From Phyto melanocephala (taxonomy: Eukaryota; Arthropoda; Insecta; Diptera; Rhinophoridae), in NCBI GenBank assembly GCA_941918925.1, contig OW799234.1, positions 112,071,128 through 112,135,127 of the forward strand: a DNA stretch of 64,000 nucleotides. Direction: 5' to 3'. This document shows positions 34,501 to 46,820 of the stretch, in pieces. A model generated the notes under the pieces. The model saw only the letters and a list, made by a program, of their open reading frames with translations. It was not told the origin of the DNA and did not search any database. Numbering within the stretch: position 1 is the first letter of the stretch; each line of letters starts with the position of its first letter. Position numbers and translations under genes: made by a program.

Positions 34501-37311
34501 CTGGGTATTGCCCCGCTTCTATTGGGGTGAATAAAATTTAAACGAATTTATTTTTTTCTTAAGACATAATGAATTTTTGTTTAAAAAAACAATTAAAAAT
34601 ATTGTATTTGGTATTTCGATTTCCTTATCTGTCTCTTTTATTGTATAATGATACAGCAAAATTTTCTGTCACTTTCATGGTATCTAAAATATTTTTTTTG
34701 CGTTGAATTTTTAAAAATTTACACAAGTGAAAATTCAGCGCATTAGCTGAGTGAATGTGTTCGAGGGGCTTCATCCATGGATCCATGCACAATGAGGGCA
34801 TGTATAGGAACATCAATAACTTTACTGATGGGGCATATGCGAATCCTTAACCTCGTACTTTAAGAGGTTAGGGAGACTAATATCGCGATAGACAAAGTAT
34901 CATATGTAGGCATACCTTACGTGTGAATGCTGACGATTACGAAAGGCTGAGCGATTAGGATTTTCGGTAATCACCAGTCAGCAATCATTTTCTAGTCTTG
35001 AGAAAACGGATAAAGTGGCGCGGGACTTAGTGAAGGAAGGGATGCCGATTGGTAATCCTGAAATCACTGGGGAGCAAAGATTTTAAGATTTTGCTCGCAT
35101 CTAGAAATTTTTTTTAAAATTTTTGGCAATCCCAGAAAAAAATTTTAAGCTACGCCAATGGTTTAATTTAGTTAATTCTTTCCTTAATTGATCTCTTAAT
35201 GTATTATACGAAAAACCAAAGCTGATTAGTGTAAAACAAGCGTCTTAAAAAGGTCCGTTTTACGGTTATTTATCTCGACTTGGGATGTTTTGTCAAAAGT
35301 TCACAGTTCTATGTTTTTTTATATGTAAGTTAGTAGCAACTTTAGGAGTAAAAAACTTTTAAATTTTGAAGCCTTTGTAATTATAAATAAAATATATATA
35401 CTTTTTTGACAATATATCTCTACCTATTTGCATACAGTAGCTTTAACACTTAGAACTGTAGTATATCGACTAAGCCCAGTATATTAAATGCTCACAAGGC
35501 GAACGAAAAACACGAGTTTAATTTATTTTTTTCATGATTTATTAAATGTAAATATTTCTTAAAAAACTAGGCACCTAACCATTTTACCGATAAAAATAAC
35601 ATAGTTCGTACAACGCTTGTTGAAATAACCTCCAACAGAGGATTAATTTCCGTACTAACTAGACTAGGCACTTACAGTGTACGTTGCGTTGTATATATTT
35701 TCCTTTGGCTCGTGCTAGTATGGCTTAAAAGCCACCTTAAAAACAATGGCAACAATAGTACTTATACTTATAAATAATAAGCAAAATAAAATAAACAAAA
35801 ACTATTGTCTGCTAAAATGAAAAAAAAACATTAAGCAAATATATGAATGTATTAAAACTATAGTTTGGACAGTTGATCGTTGAGTGTAGATCAAGTGAAT
35901 GAATATGAGTGAAGTGTGTCTATAATGGTCACCCTAATGTATAATTTGTTGTTATGTGTCAGGAATTATGGATTACGTTTATAACCATATCAGTCCTCAG
36001 TATTACTTGGTTGTTTTGCTATTTTGAATAAAGTTTTTATTATTATTATTATTATTTATTTTACGACTTTTAATATTCAATCCGCATTTATGTATGTCAT
36101 ATTAAATGTGCCTCGATCTGATATGTATAAATATACATATGTAAGTTTGTATGTGTGTATACGTATAAAAATGTCTAAATATGATTTAATTTGCATTTGA
36201 ATTCTTTTGTGAAATCAACAGAAGTATTGACGCTTATTATATAGACAATATGTGTACGATCATTTATCCCTGTCTCTGTCTTAACCCCTCAGTCTGTTAC
36301 TAACTTGCTAATTAAGAGAAGACATAAATATTGTTTAAACACATTTTTTTGTTTGTTTTTATTTGTCATAAGTGGTTGTCATTCAGAAAAACTACGCGCA
36401 AATATTTAAAAATTTGAATATATGTATGTTAGAGTGTGTGTAAATGATTTTTTCAATACAAATAAGTATGCAAATGATTTCTAAAAATAATTAGATTTAT
36501 TAAAAAACTAAATATGTTTTATTATCAATTATGACGTATAGAAAATTATTTGTGTGGGTTAGAGTAGAAAAGCTTAATTTTTTATTTAAATTTAATCATA
36601 GAAATTTTTCTATTCCCTTTGTAACACATTTATATGTTTATATTTATGTATCTAAATAAAAATAAGACGATCTATGTATGTTATCTTCCTCTCTCCGTTG
36701 ATACAAATCGGTTTATCTCAAAACAATATACATTTACAATATGCTGTTCAGTTGAGCATCAAATGCAATTACAACACAAATTAAATTTGGTTATAATTTA
36801 TCGATTATGAAAAAATCTATACATCAATCGATGAAGTACAGTGTACCCAAATTGATTAAATATTTTAGAACACAAGTTCAAAATAATTCATTTACAAAAG
36901 TTTGTAGCAAAACCTTAATGCTGATATGATTAAGAATTTTTTTCAACAAATATTTAAAAAGCGCTTTATGTAGCATATTCATAACATGTTACATAAGGTA
37001 CTATCCTAGTATAATGATTGAATTAAAATAGCAGAATTAAAAAGGCATTAAAACTACTTTTACAATATAATTACAAAAAATTTGCTGGCCATGTAAAAGA
37101 TTTTTTCTCTTACAGTGGTTCACAAATTTGTTTATGCAGTCCATACTTTTCACTTTTAATAAAACCCAATACCAGTATTGCCAGTTCTTGGTGACTAAAA
37201 AAGAGGCTGAAAATGAGAATTTTTAAAAACATTTTTAAGTTAATTTACATTTACTCAGAAAATTATGACAGTAAGTGACGGTGGTTTATACAAAAAGCAT
37301 ATTTTTAAATT
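31571..37311. other. Long AT-rich spacer, no gene recognised
   Basis: All frames are broken and no terminal repeats stand out. Two places differ a little. Around 33770-33840 the sequence becomes GC-rich (CGGCGGCGACAACA, CCGCCCGGCTGACGG) and could be the start of a transcript on the - strand, for example a distant 5' exon of the RhoGAP gene. Around 34990-35090 a short + strand frame reads EKTDKVARDLVKEGMPIGN, faintly like the end of a LINE RNase H domain. Neither is strong enough to call. Confidence 0.4.
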
Positions 37312-38541
37312 AACAAGTAACAGCACTATATTCGGCTGTGCCGAATCTTTTATACCCACCACCAATTTGATAAACTTTTATAGCACAAGATTTATTACTT
37401 TGTTAATAACAGTATTCGGTGTGGAATAATATCTTTATGCCAAAATATGTATCACTTTCTTTGTATAACTTCGATATGCTAGTAAAATGTTTTCGTAAAT
37501 TTAGTCTTTCAATGAATGGCGTTAAAGTAGGCATGTCAATATAGTTTCTGCAAATAAATACAATATAGTCCATTATTCTTTCAAAAACGTTGTCCATAGA
37601 GAAATAATATGAATTTGAGATAAAACGTTATATGGGAGGTAGGCGTTAAAGTGGGCAAGTCACCTAAATTTTCCGGCATAAAAATTACATTAACTAGAAG
37701 AATTAATGTAGCAAATTTAATCATTTTTTGTCGGTTTTATGAGCTTTTAAATTTCGTTAACAGTAGATAACGTGAAAAGTGGGCGTTGAAGTAGGCGTCT
37801 CAAAGTTGTTTCTGCTAATAAACACAATTTAGATATTTCATTATAGTCCTTTATTCTTCCAAAATCTTTATTCATAGAGCTCAAATTAACTCAAATTAAA
37901 GCGTTATATGGGAAGTGGGCGTGCCATATTTATTTTCCGTTAGAACAAAGCCTTTGACCAAAAAGCAATGTTTGCAAAATTTCAGAATCGTACATTTAAT
38001 TTTTGTCAGTTTTATTAGGTTTTAAATTTTAAATATACCAAAAAATACACTGTGCGGTATACATTATCGTACATTTTGATCTACAACTCTTTTCCTTATG
38101 CATAGATTTAAGCAATTTTCAGGGAAAAATATTTTTTTTACTCTGGAAATATATATTCGAAGTATCATGACTTTACGTTAATGCGTTTGGACACAATTCC
38201 ATTTTATTCGATGTTGGAAGGACGCAGTTTTTTTGACCTACTCTTGCATTACGAGCTATAACTCTCTTCCTAATAGTCCGATTCAGCCCATTTTCAATAC
38301 CAAACAAACTTTGTGTATAAGAAATATTCTGGCAAAATTTTACACACCAAGCTTTTTCGGTCTGACCTCTATTGTGCTTTCAACAGACGGATAGACGGAC
38401 AGACATGGCTAGATCGTCATAAAATCAAGCCCCGATTCAGAATATATATACTTTATGGGGTCTAAAATAGATATTTCGATGTGTTACAAACGGAATGACA
38501 AAATGAATATACCCCCATTTTGTTTGGTGGCGGGTATAAAA
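37312..38541 (-). mobile_element. TTCGGC-hairpin repeat family, long (1.2-kb) CCACC subtype
   Basis: It starts AACAAGTAACAGCACTATAT with the perfect hairpin ATTCGGCTGTGCCGAAT, then TTTTATACCCACCACCAATT. The far end carries the inverse, TTTGGTGGCGGGTATAAAAA. The interior has GTAGGCGTTAAAGTGGGC-like words several times and CAACAGACGGATAGACGGAC near the far end. A second copy lies at 60769-61889. Confidence 0.8.
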
Positions 38542-39115
38542 ATCAGTAAAAAAAATACAAAGTAAAGTTGTTAAAAAAAATAACTTCGATTAAAGTCAAA
38601 GTTAAAAACTTCAGTTAATTTTAATTCATATTTAGCCAAATGCGGTTATGCAGGTAGGCAGGTGAGTTACCCAGTAACATAAAAGACAAGAATTTTAAAT
38701 ATGATTATGAATTTTATTTCCTGGGTTAATATCTACAGCTCAGGTAATATTTAGAGCATTTGATTCTATGCAATTTATATGAGGGACAATTATTATTATT
38801 ATATTATTTTTGCAAAATAAAATAATTTACTGTAAAAATTTAACTATATACAATATCTACAATATTTCGCTTATCGTTTCTTTAAATTTTGGATTACTAG
38901 TCAACCTTTGCAACATTTTTGGGGATATTTTTATGCACCGATTTTTGAAAAGAGATAAATTAACAACGCTATCCAATACTAACAAAATTAATAGAACTTC
39001 AGGAAATAGTATGGCATTATTTTAAAGAAAAAAATTTAGGCAACTTAAAAATAAGAAATACATATATTTACCTCTTTCATCTATAAGCTTATCACATCTT
39101 TACATAATGATACTA
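38542..39115. other. Short spacer
   Basis: AT-rich DNA with no recognisable exon or repeat end. A 71-codon + strand frame near 38810 has no coding character. Confidence 0.5.
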
Positions 39116-39349
39116 AATGGTGGGTTAATCATCATGCCCAACAATAGAACATCAACATTCTCATTGGAAATTTGTACTACCGAATGAAGGTGTGCTGCCG
39201 AGGTCGCAGCGACCTTATGGACGATATTTTGTTCCATACATAATTAAACCAAAAAAATATTATCATAATAAAAAAATATGACAATAATTTCCTAAAGAAT
39301 TTGTGTTTTATTCAAAATCAACATCGACCCTTAAAATTTAACTACCCTT
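39116..39349. mobile_element. Probable mariner-type deletion derivative, 234 bp
   Basis: The right end CAACATCGACCCTTAAAATT followed by TAACTACCCTT is nearly the same as the right end of the element at 58535-59108 (CAACATCGTCCCTTAAAATT). The left end AATGGTGGGTTAAT is a weaker inverse match. TA lies at both sides. The interior is unrelated to a transposase as far as I can read. Confidence 0.5.
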
Positions 39350-39808
39350 TATTTTGTGTACTTTGTTTCTTATGACTTTCTTCTTCTCCATCAAGAAATG
39401 TTTGCAATGCATTTTTTGTTTATGTTGACCTAGACAAAAAATTTTGTACCAAAACTGTTTGTCCTGCCCTTCACAAATATAATTTCATGACCAAGTTACT
39501 TCTAAAAAGCCTTTTACTATTAAAAAAACAGGGTAAGTAGGCTTTACGTAGCTAAGCAACATGCTTCTTCGAAGGCAGTATTTTAAAATTTGATTTTTTC
39601 TTGCACACGAATTATATTCCTTTGAGATCATACATCCTATGAGCGCTGAAAATCGAATACTAAGCATTAAAAAAGAAAACTTGAAATAGACAATAAAGTG
39701 CGCTGATGGAAATGCTTTTAAATGGGCCTATATTTCAGTTGTTGGTACTGGAAATTTTACTATAATTAAAGCAAACGTGGATAAACTTAAGTACCTTCAT
39801 ATCCTTAA

Positions 39809-39828
39809 CCCTCTAACAGGCAAGACCG
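39809..39828 (+). repeat. piggyBac left terminal inverted repeat
   Basis: CCCTCTAACAGGCAAGACCG directly follows TTAA and starts with the CCC typical of piggyBac ends. Confidence 0.95.
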
Positions 39829-39949
39829 AAAAAATTATCGTATGAAGCCAATATTTTTTTTTCAAACAGTTTTAGTCAAAAGGACCGTCAGTTTTAAGTA
39901 TGAGGTGAAAAAAACATTTTGTGTGAACGTCAGGTAAAAAAAAGTGAAC

Positions 39950-39978
39950 ACCGTCTGTAGACGGTCTTGCCGGTTTGC
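39950..39978. promoter_or_regulatory. piggyBac left subterminal palindrome, likely transposase-binding site
   Basis: ACCGTCTGTAGACGGT is followed by CTTGCCGG, so the terminal-repeat words GACGGTCTTGCC recur here, in inverse orientation to the left end. T. ni piggyBac also has internal inverted repeats near its ends, which its transposase needs; the role here is inferred. Confidence 0.7.
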
Positions 39979-40121
39979 ATGTAATAAAACACCACAGGTA
40001 AATTTTATCTAAAAATAAAGTTTTATTTGGAAAAAGCATATTATTATATTATATAAAGTAATGTAAATGTAAAGAAAATATGAAAAGTAAAGTAAAGTAT
40101 ATTATTGTATACATCCACATA

Positions 40122-42376
40122 TTATTTGCGATGATGGTAGTCCCAAAAGCAATTTTTATCTATCTGACCGCACAAGTGTAGGTCACATTTTGAACAGACG
40201 ACTTGAGTGTCAGATTTCTTGCAATTTTTGCATCTTTTTTTGGCTTTCCTATCCACCCAAACTGGAAAATGGTCAACACCATCGAACCGAACATCATCAA
40301 CTTGATGAACAGCTCTTTTTCCAACACCTGATATACCAGGCTGTGGTAATAAAGGCTCATCATCATGTTGATTGGATGATGGTCGCCCCACAGACCGTTT
40401 ATTTTTAAACGAAACAAGTCCAGCAGCTATTTCTTCACGGAAATGTGGAAGCTGTATAACTTGCTCTTCATCATTACTAGATGCTTTGGCCTTCTCGGCA
40501 TGCGAACGTTTATATAAAATAAACGCATTTGTTGAGGCCATGTCTACAAAATGATAAAATAATCTTATCATTATATTGCGAGTCTTGGCGCGAATATGGT
40601 ATCTTCCCATGAGACCATCCATGAGATCTACTCCACCCATGTGAGCATTGTACTCTTGAATAATTTGAGGGCAGTCGATTTCAATGTATCTCCTCTGCTT
40701 TCTGTCATATTGAGCAGCTTTTGATGGTTGTTCATCAGGGTTGGTTCTCCCGAAACGTTCAATACCGACATATGTCGAAGCCAGGCGGACACATTTGTTA
40801 TCTTTCCATAAGACAGTAGTCACATCGACTCCATGGATTGAGGTCATATATTCTACGCAAAATCCTCTCTGCTCTTTGTTCATCTCGCTGTCAGTCGGCA
40901 ACTTACACCCTGGAATACGATTGGCTATAAATAAAAAAAACAAATCATGTTCAATAATATATGCAAATGCATATGTCAAAAAATATTAGTACCTCTGACT
41001 GTGCCCAAACTATAAATTCCCCTGGCTCTCAAATACACTAGCAGTGGCAGCGATGTATAGAAATTATCAAAGTATAAAATGTGATGCACAAAATTGGGAA
41101 TTGTTTGTGATAAGCGAATTACAACATTTGAGGTTGCTCCAAGGTCTGGGGTACCAGGTAAGACAAGATTATCTCCGGAACCATTATAAATTTCAAAACG
41201 GTAGGCAAAACCGTTTGAATCGCAAAGCACAAACAATTTGACCCCCCACTTATGTGGCTTATTGGGCATGTATTGACGAAGATGGTGTTTCGTCTTTGTG
41301 CTGCACATCTGTTCGTCAACGCATAGCCTAGCTGCTTTTGGAATTGAATCGAACCGGGCGTTTAGTTTGTTGGCCAATGTGCGGATACGGAATAATGGGT
41401 CATAGCCGGGTTCACCTTTCTTCTTCCGCTGTGATTCGTCTTGAAAAGATAAATATTTTTTGATCGCAAAAAATCTTTTTGACGGCATACAGTTCTGTAT
41501 TGGTAAAAAAGAATTCTTTCCCCAATAGCTTTCTAAATTCGGAAAGCGGTATACTGACATGTACAACATTATGCCGATGTAATGCCTTATTTCTGTGGAA
41601 TTTGTGCTAAACGTTGTGTTTATGTTTTCCTCCAGAGCACAACGATTTGTCTCTACAACGATTAGTTCAATAATGTCTTCAGTAAAAAAGTAATTAAAGA
41701 ATTCCATTGGTGTTTTTAGCGTTATCACGGCCAATGGAAGGGAAGAATCGCCTCGAAAGGCTACCTGGTTTACATGTAAGCACATCGACCGTTTGCGCCA
41801 TACCAGTTTAGAGAGCTCTTTTGAGCTTTTAGATATTTCATTCAAAGCTTTTTTATAAAAATGATAAAATGAATACTTATAAAATAAAAAGGATAGTGTC
41901 ATACCTCCAATAAAACCCCCAGGATTAGGTTGAACTGATGGTCCAGTAGTTTCTGCTGTTGGCAATGGAGTTCGAGCTCTTTTTCCTTTTACGGGTACTT
42001 TTGTTGTGGTTGCAGTCGATGTCGACGGTTCTTGTGTGGCAACGGTTTCAACCACTTCGACATTTTCAACGATAGTTGAATAAACAGATGAAATGTCCAA
42101 CGAAAAGTTTATTGCCTCCACAAATGCATCCGTGGTCTTAGCTACACCAATATTGTCAACGCTTTCAGGTAAGGTCTGTTCTGCATCCTCAGGAAGTTTA
42201 TCGGTCTCAATAGTATCGAAAACATATGTGGGATCAGCAACACTGTCATCGCTATGAACACTTGTATCTGAGCTCTCTACAGAACTCTCCACAGAATCGA
42301 GAAACTCAATTAATTGTTCATCAGACATTTCCTCCAAATTGATCTTTTTTTTATATGCACGTTGAGAAATATTCAT
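40122..42376 (-). CDS. piggyBac-like transposase (three exons, intact)
   Basis: Exons 42376-41905, 41847-40993 and 40924-40122 give 709 residues. Start ATG at 42376 (MNISQRAYKKK). The introns are short, 57 nt (GTATGA..AAAAAG) and 68 nt (GTACTA..TTATAG). Residues 1-160 are acidic and Ser/Thr-rich. The catalytic core follows: RLCVDEQM with Asp335, LYFDNFYTS with Asp418 and HMGGVDLMD with Asp542 and Asp545, matching the DDD(D) residues of piggyBac. VRANRIPGCKLP joins exactly across intron 2. The last about 35 residues (CKNCKKSDTQVVCSKCDLHL, then CG...C...H) form the Cys-rich zinc-binding domain that recognises the element ends. It should cut at TTAA and move the element without leaving a footprint. 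Confidence 0.92.
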
Positions 42377-42495
42377 CTTTAACGCAATTGTAAAATAAGG
42401 GTGAAAAAATAGGACAATAAGCAAGCAATAGTGTTTTCAGGAACAAAAGGTGAAAATAACAATAAAAACAAAGGGGTAATTTTTGTACACATAAA

Positions 42496-42520
42496 CCGGC
42501 AAGAACGTCTTGAGACGGCC
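42496..42520. promoter_or_regulatory. piggyBac right internal repeat
   Basis: CCGGCAAGAACGTCTTGAGACGGCC repeats the palindromic CGTCTTGAGACG found beside the right end (42858-42875), together with CGGCAAGA from the terminal repeat. It lies about 120 bp upstream of the transposase start codon, so it could serve both transposase binding and self-regulation. Confidence 0.6.
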
Positions 42521-42857
42521 TTCACTATTTCGTTTTCAAAGCACATTTGTTTTTCTTTTTTCACTTCAAATACACTATAAATATAAAATATAATATGTAT
42601 ACTACTTACGGTAAAATTTTGTAGTCGATCACTTTATTATAAATATGTTTTTTTAATATCTGCGAAAAATTAAATTTGCGCAATAATTTTCGATGCTACT
42701 TTGTTGACGTTTTGCACTTGATTGATTATAGCTGACAAGGTACTTGCCAGACTGTTTTGGGGAGTATAACAAATGTTTAAAACTGTTGTCTAAGTACAAT
42801 CCCCACTGTCTTAATGCGGAACAATTTTTAATACAATAAGAAAAGCCAAAAATCGAA

Positions 42858-42890
42858 GACCGTCTTGAGACGGTCTTGCCTGTTAGAGGG
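42858..42890. repeat. piggyBac right terminal repeat with adjoining palindrome
   Basis: GACCGTCTTGAGACGGTC (42858-42875) overlaps the right 20-bp terminal repeat CGGTCTTGCCTGTTAGAGGG (42871-42890). TTAA follows at once. The left end lacks the adjoining palindrome, so the two ends are not equivalent, as in T. ni piggyBac. Confidence 0.9.
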
Positions 42891-42894
42891 TTAA

Positions 42895-44646
42895 GAACAA
42901 TTTATTAGGATAATGATCCAAACACTAATCGGGTGTCGTTAAGAATAGATTTATATATTTTCCATATTTAATAACGTCGCCAGATCATGATGTTATTGAC
43001 AATTTTTGGTTCATATTGTACACAAACATACATAAAATTACAAACAAAAATTACCTGAAGGTGGTATTTTAAACGGAGTGCGAGAAAATTTCACCTAATA
43101 TTACCCAAAAACTGGTCGCATTAATACGAAACTGCCTTGTTATTTAGTAGTACATCAAAGCATTTGCTGTCACTTATTTTCAAAATACATGTTATTTTTT
43201 TATTGCGTTGATTTTTTTAACAAAATATAAACAGGCGAATGAACAAAAGCTATGGTAAGAAATATACAAACATCATTTTATAAAATTTAACGTTTATATG
43301 TCAACAACCTTATTTTAAGAAGAAAAAAAATTCACGATCACGAATTTGATTAATAAAAATTTTTGTCGATTTAACATTGTCAATCTCTGGTAACCACGAT
43401 CAAAATGTAGTTACGCAGTATAAAAACACTAGTTCACAAATACTAAACTTACTGATCCGGTCTTATAACCGATATATCTTACCCGAATATATTTCTCATA
43501 ACCATAGTTGTTCACTATAATTTATGATTGTAGTTACAGAAATATGTTTCGGAATTTCAATGTACATATGTATAGTCAGCAATGAAAAATTATAATACGT
43601 ACTATAGAGACTTATTCAATGGCCACAAAACAATATTAAAAAATTACAAGAACTGAATTGTTTGATTGACACAACGAATCTGTTTTTTGTGTATTTTTAA
43701 ATTGTTGTTACTTTTTCTACACAAACTTTTACGTTGATAAAATTCATTGAGCAAAATAACAATGCTCAATGCATTTTTTCAACATCTTGATAATGTCAAT
43801 GTATTTTCTAAACTAATCTAAACAATATATTTTTAGTTAAGATTTTTTTGCTGCAACGTTTGTTGGAATTTATACAAATAAAAAAAACCTTGTTATGCAT
43901 TAAGATTATCTGTTAAAGTTACAACATTTTCGACTTTGAAAAATAAAATACAATTTTTTACAAGATTAAAAGATAAAATGGGTGGGGAACTTAAATACAA
44001 ACTCAATATGTAGTGGATCTCTAAAAATACTTAAATTAAGACAAATAAATAATTTCGTAAGTTAACCTTGAAATCTTAAATTTCAGTCTAAAACCCATGA
44101 CAGCCTCTAATAAGCAGCATTTAAATCAATTAAGAACTACAATTTTTAAATTTTTATTGCGTTTTTAAGCCCTAGGCCGCACATAAAACCCCAAAAAAAA
44201 GTGCATTGTGGGAACTTTTAATGCATACCACACGAAAAAGCAGTAAAAATTTTATAATTTTGACATGAGCAAAGTGACGTTTGTTTTAAATTATTGACGA
44301 TGCGTGACGCCCTTTCGTTTGCTGGATAGTTAATGCAGCAAAAGTGTCTAAATGTTGAACAAAAAAAAAACTAAAAACAATAAAAAAAAAGCTGAGAAAC
44401 ACAAACAAAAAATTGTTTTAACCATCATAAAGTGTTACATAAATTAGCATAAACCGCGACAAGCAACAAATGAAATAACAACAGCAATAGGCGGCCAAAG
44501 TCAGTGGCGGTTTTGTAGATGAGTACACATTAATTTAAAAAAAGTATTTAAGTATGTATGTATAGGTATTTACGACATGAAATAAATAGAAGCAAAAACA
44601 ACTGAATGATAATGCTGAAATAAACAAAAAAACACTTGTTGGTTTA
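42895..44646. other. Spacer, no gene recognised
   Basis: AT-rich DNA without family-like frames. Near 44270-44520 the composition is slightly richer in GC (GTGACGTTTG, CGATGCGTGACGCC, GGCGGCCAAAG), which might be regulatory, but nothing supports a promoter call. Confidence 0.5.
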
Positions 44647-44805
44647 CTGCCTGTTCAACGATGTCGAAAGAAACCCAAGCGAAATTTTCATTCGCACAAA
44701 TATATTGAAAACAACAACAAAAACTAAAAATTTGTTTTTGTTTTCAACGTATTTGTACGAATGAAATTTCGCTTGGGTTTTCTTTCGACATCGTTGAACA
44801 GGCAG
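44647..44805. mobile_element. Foldback MITE with TTA target duplication
   Basis: The left end CTGCCTGTTCAACGATGTCG and the right end are inverse copies that continue for about 70 bp, nearly to the centre, including ACCCAAGCGAAATTT and its inverse. TTA lies on both sides (44644-44646 and 44806-44808), matching PIF/Harbinger. The 159-bp sequence could fold as a single long hairpin. Confidence 0.85.
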
Positions 44806-44808
44806 TTA

Positions 44809-46820
44809 ATTCATTTTTTGTTTGTCGTATTTTATATTTTAAGCCTTCTTCTGCAAATGCAACCAAAACAAACATTTCACCCAAATAAATAGTGGAAAAA
44901 GAAAAACTAAATGGGTAAATGAATTGTTGTCTTGATTTAGAATAGTTTAAAAAATTAACCAGTTATTTCAAGGAATTGAATTATAACTCATTCTTACATA
45001 ATTTTAAACTATACTGAACGATTTTTTTTAAACATTCAATTTTATCTTTCTCTTCTTAATTGAAAAAATTATTTTGTTCGTACCTTGTTTAATAGTTTTA
45101 TTTACATTTTTGTTCAATTTAAACATGTGTCAAAAATCTATTTTTTCTGATCAAAATGTATTTTTTTATTTTTTTCTTTTGAATTTTTTATATTATGAGA
45201 TTAAAAAGAATTTAAATCAAATGCATATTTTTTTATTAACCGTGTATAGCGACAAACACAGCACTTTTTAATATTGCTGGAGATTTTAGTGTGAACTGGT
45301 GTTTGGTGTTTTAGGTGTTTGGTAAGTGTTTTAGAAATTTAAAAAAAAAAATAAATTTAATTAACATTTAAATCGATAATAAAGTGCTTGTATTACTTTA
45401 CTTAGTAGTTCAGTCGACCTTTTTGAATAATAAGATCAATGAATAGACAAGTTCAAGGTCTTTTTTATTTAATTTTATTTTTGAAGTCAATATTTCGCTA
45501 TCCATCTTCAGCATCTTCAGAAATTTGTAATGCATACATAAATATTTAACAAAAATAATTTTTGTCAGACCACTGTGTATCACAAAATTATAAATAACAC
45601 TCACAAACTTACACGAGTAACAATAATCAAAAATAAATAAATAAACAACCTATTGTATTTATACTTATTTAATATTCTTTCTTATTTAGCTAATTATATG
45701 TCTGTAACTTTGAGCACAATTATCGGTGTCGCTCTTGCAGTTTTTGTAATTATGCGTAACAAAGTATGTATCGTCTGTTGCATTTTTATTCTCTTTGCAA
45801 TATCTCAACAATATCAAAGTTTGAGTTATGATTTTTTCCGCACAGTGGGTTAATAGAGCTGTTTTTTTGTACGTAGTTTTGACTTCTATTTTTTTAGACT
45901 ACGTTCGAGCTGTCCATTTTGTAAAATGATTCCAAAGAGATGGAGAAAAAAGCTCATTAATTAAACATAATTGAGAAAATAAACTTTCTGAAGATTACAT
46001 TTAATATTAAGAAGAAAAACTACGACTTCTTTGTATTAAGTTGGACAAAAGTGGTGGGCAAGTCACAGTTGCTTAAAATATTTTAAGTTCCGAAATGGCA
46101 AGTGGCTCGCATCTAAAGAAATGTTCAAACATATTAAGTGCAAACAAACCAAACACCCAAACTCTTCAGAGACTGGTAGACTACAATTGTTAATTTAAAT
46201 TTTTGTTTTAAATAACAGCTAATTGAAATATTTTGTTTTTTATTATTTTTGTTATTGATTATGTATGAATGTAATTTTACGCAAAAAACATTTTAAATAA
46301 AAATATAAATTGTTTTGCCGAAAAAGCAGCAGCGCAACACAATCTTTGTCTGACTATGAATTGAATAAACTGACAATTTGAACTTTGACTAAGTCAGCAT
46401 TTAATTTAAATTATTTTTCACAACTGTCTGAAATAATTCAAAAATATATTACTTTATATTTTAACTGCTTTTTCATTTAAAAATAATTTTACGGAACACT
46501 TTTTAAATAAATCAAAGTCAGTTGCTGTCATAAATTTTTGCGTGTATGTCAAAAACTATATATGCTTTTGTACTAAGAACAGTTTTTTTAATTCAAATCA
46601 TCTTTGAAATTTTTAGCATTTTTGAAAGTAATTTTAAGCAATTTTTTTTTTGACAAAATGTAGCCATTTTTGGTAACCATAAATTGGCAACACTGCTCAC
46701 AACTAATGTTTATCGGATTGCATAATTAGCACATTAATAAGATTTTTAAATTTTTAAATGTTTTAGAGTAAAAACTAGATTAATAAATTTTACTGTAGAA
46801 TTATAAAAAAAAAACTATCA
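44809..46820. other. Spacer, no gene recognised
   Basis: AT-rich sequence. Small frames near 45074 and 45653 encode hydrophobic low-complexity residues, have no splice or family context and are read as chance. No repeat boundary was found. Confidence 0.5.

Larger units (their letters stand above)
39809..42890 (-). mobile_element. Structurally complete piggyBac-like transposon
   Basis: The 3082-bp element is bounded by perfect 20-bp inverted repeats, CCCTCTAACAGGCAAGACCG (39809-39828) and its inverse (42871-42890). TTAA flanks each side (39805-39808 and 42891-42894), the piggyBac insertion target. One transposase gene on the - strand fills most of it. Internal palindromes CGTCT-nn-AGACG lie near both ends. 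No stop or frameshift interrupts the gene once two short introns are removed, so this copy may be autonomous and young. Confidence 0.95.

Noticed and set aside
40160..41319. Several frames on both strands inside the piggyBac gene
   Set aside because: They are shadows of the transposase in other frames.
45653..45853. 66-codon hydrophobic + strand frame
   Set aside because: Its membrane-like look follows from T-rich DNA; no family or gene context supports it.
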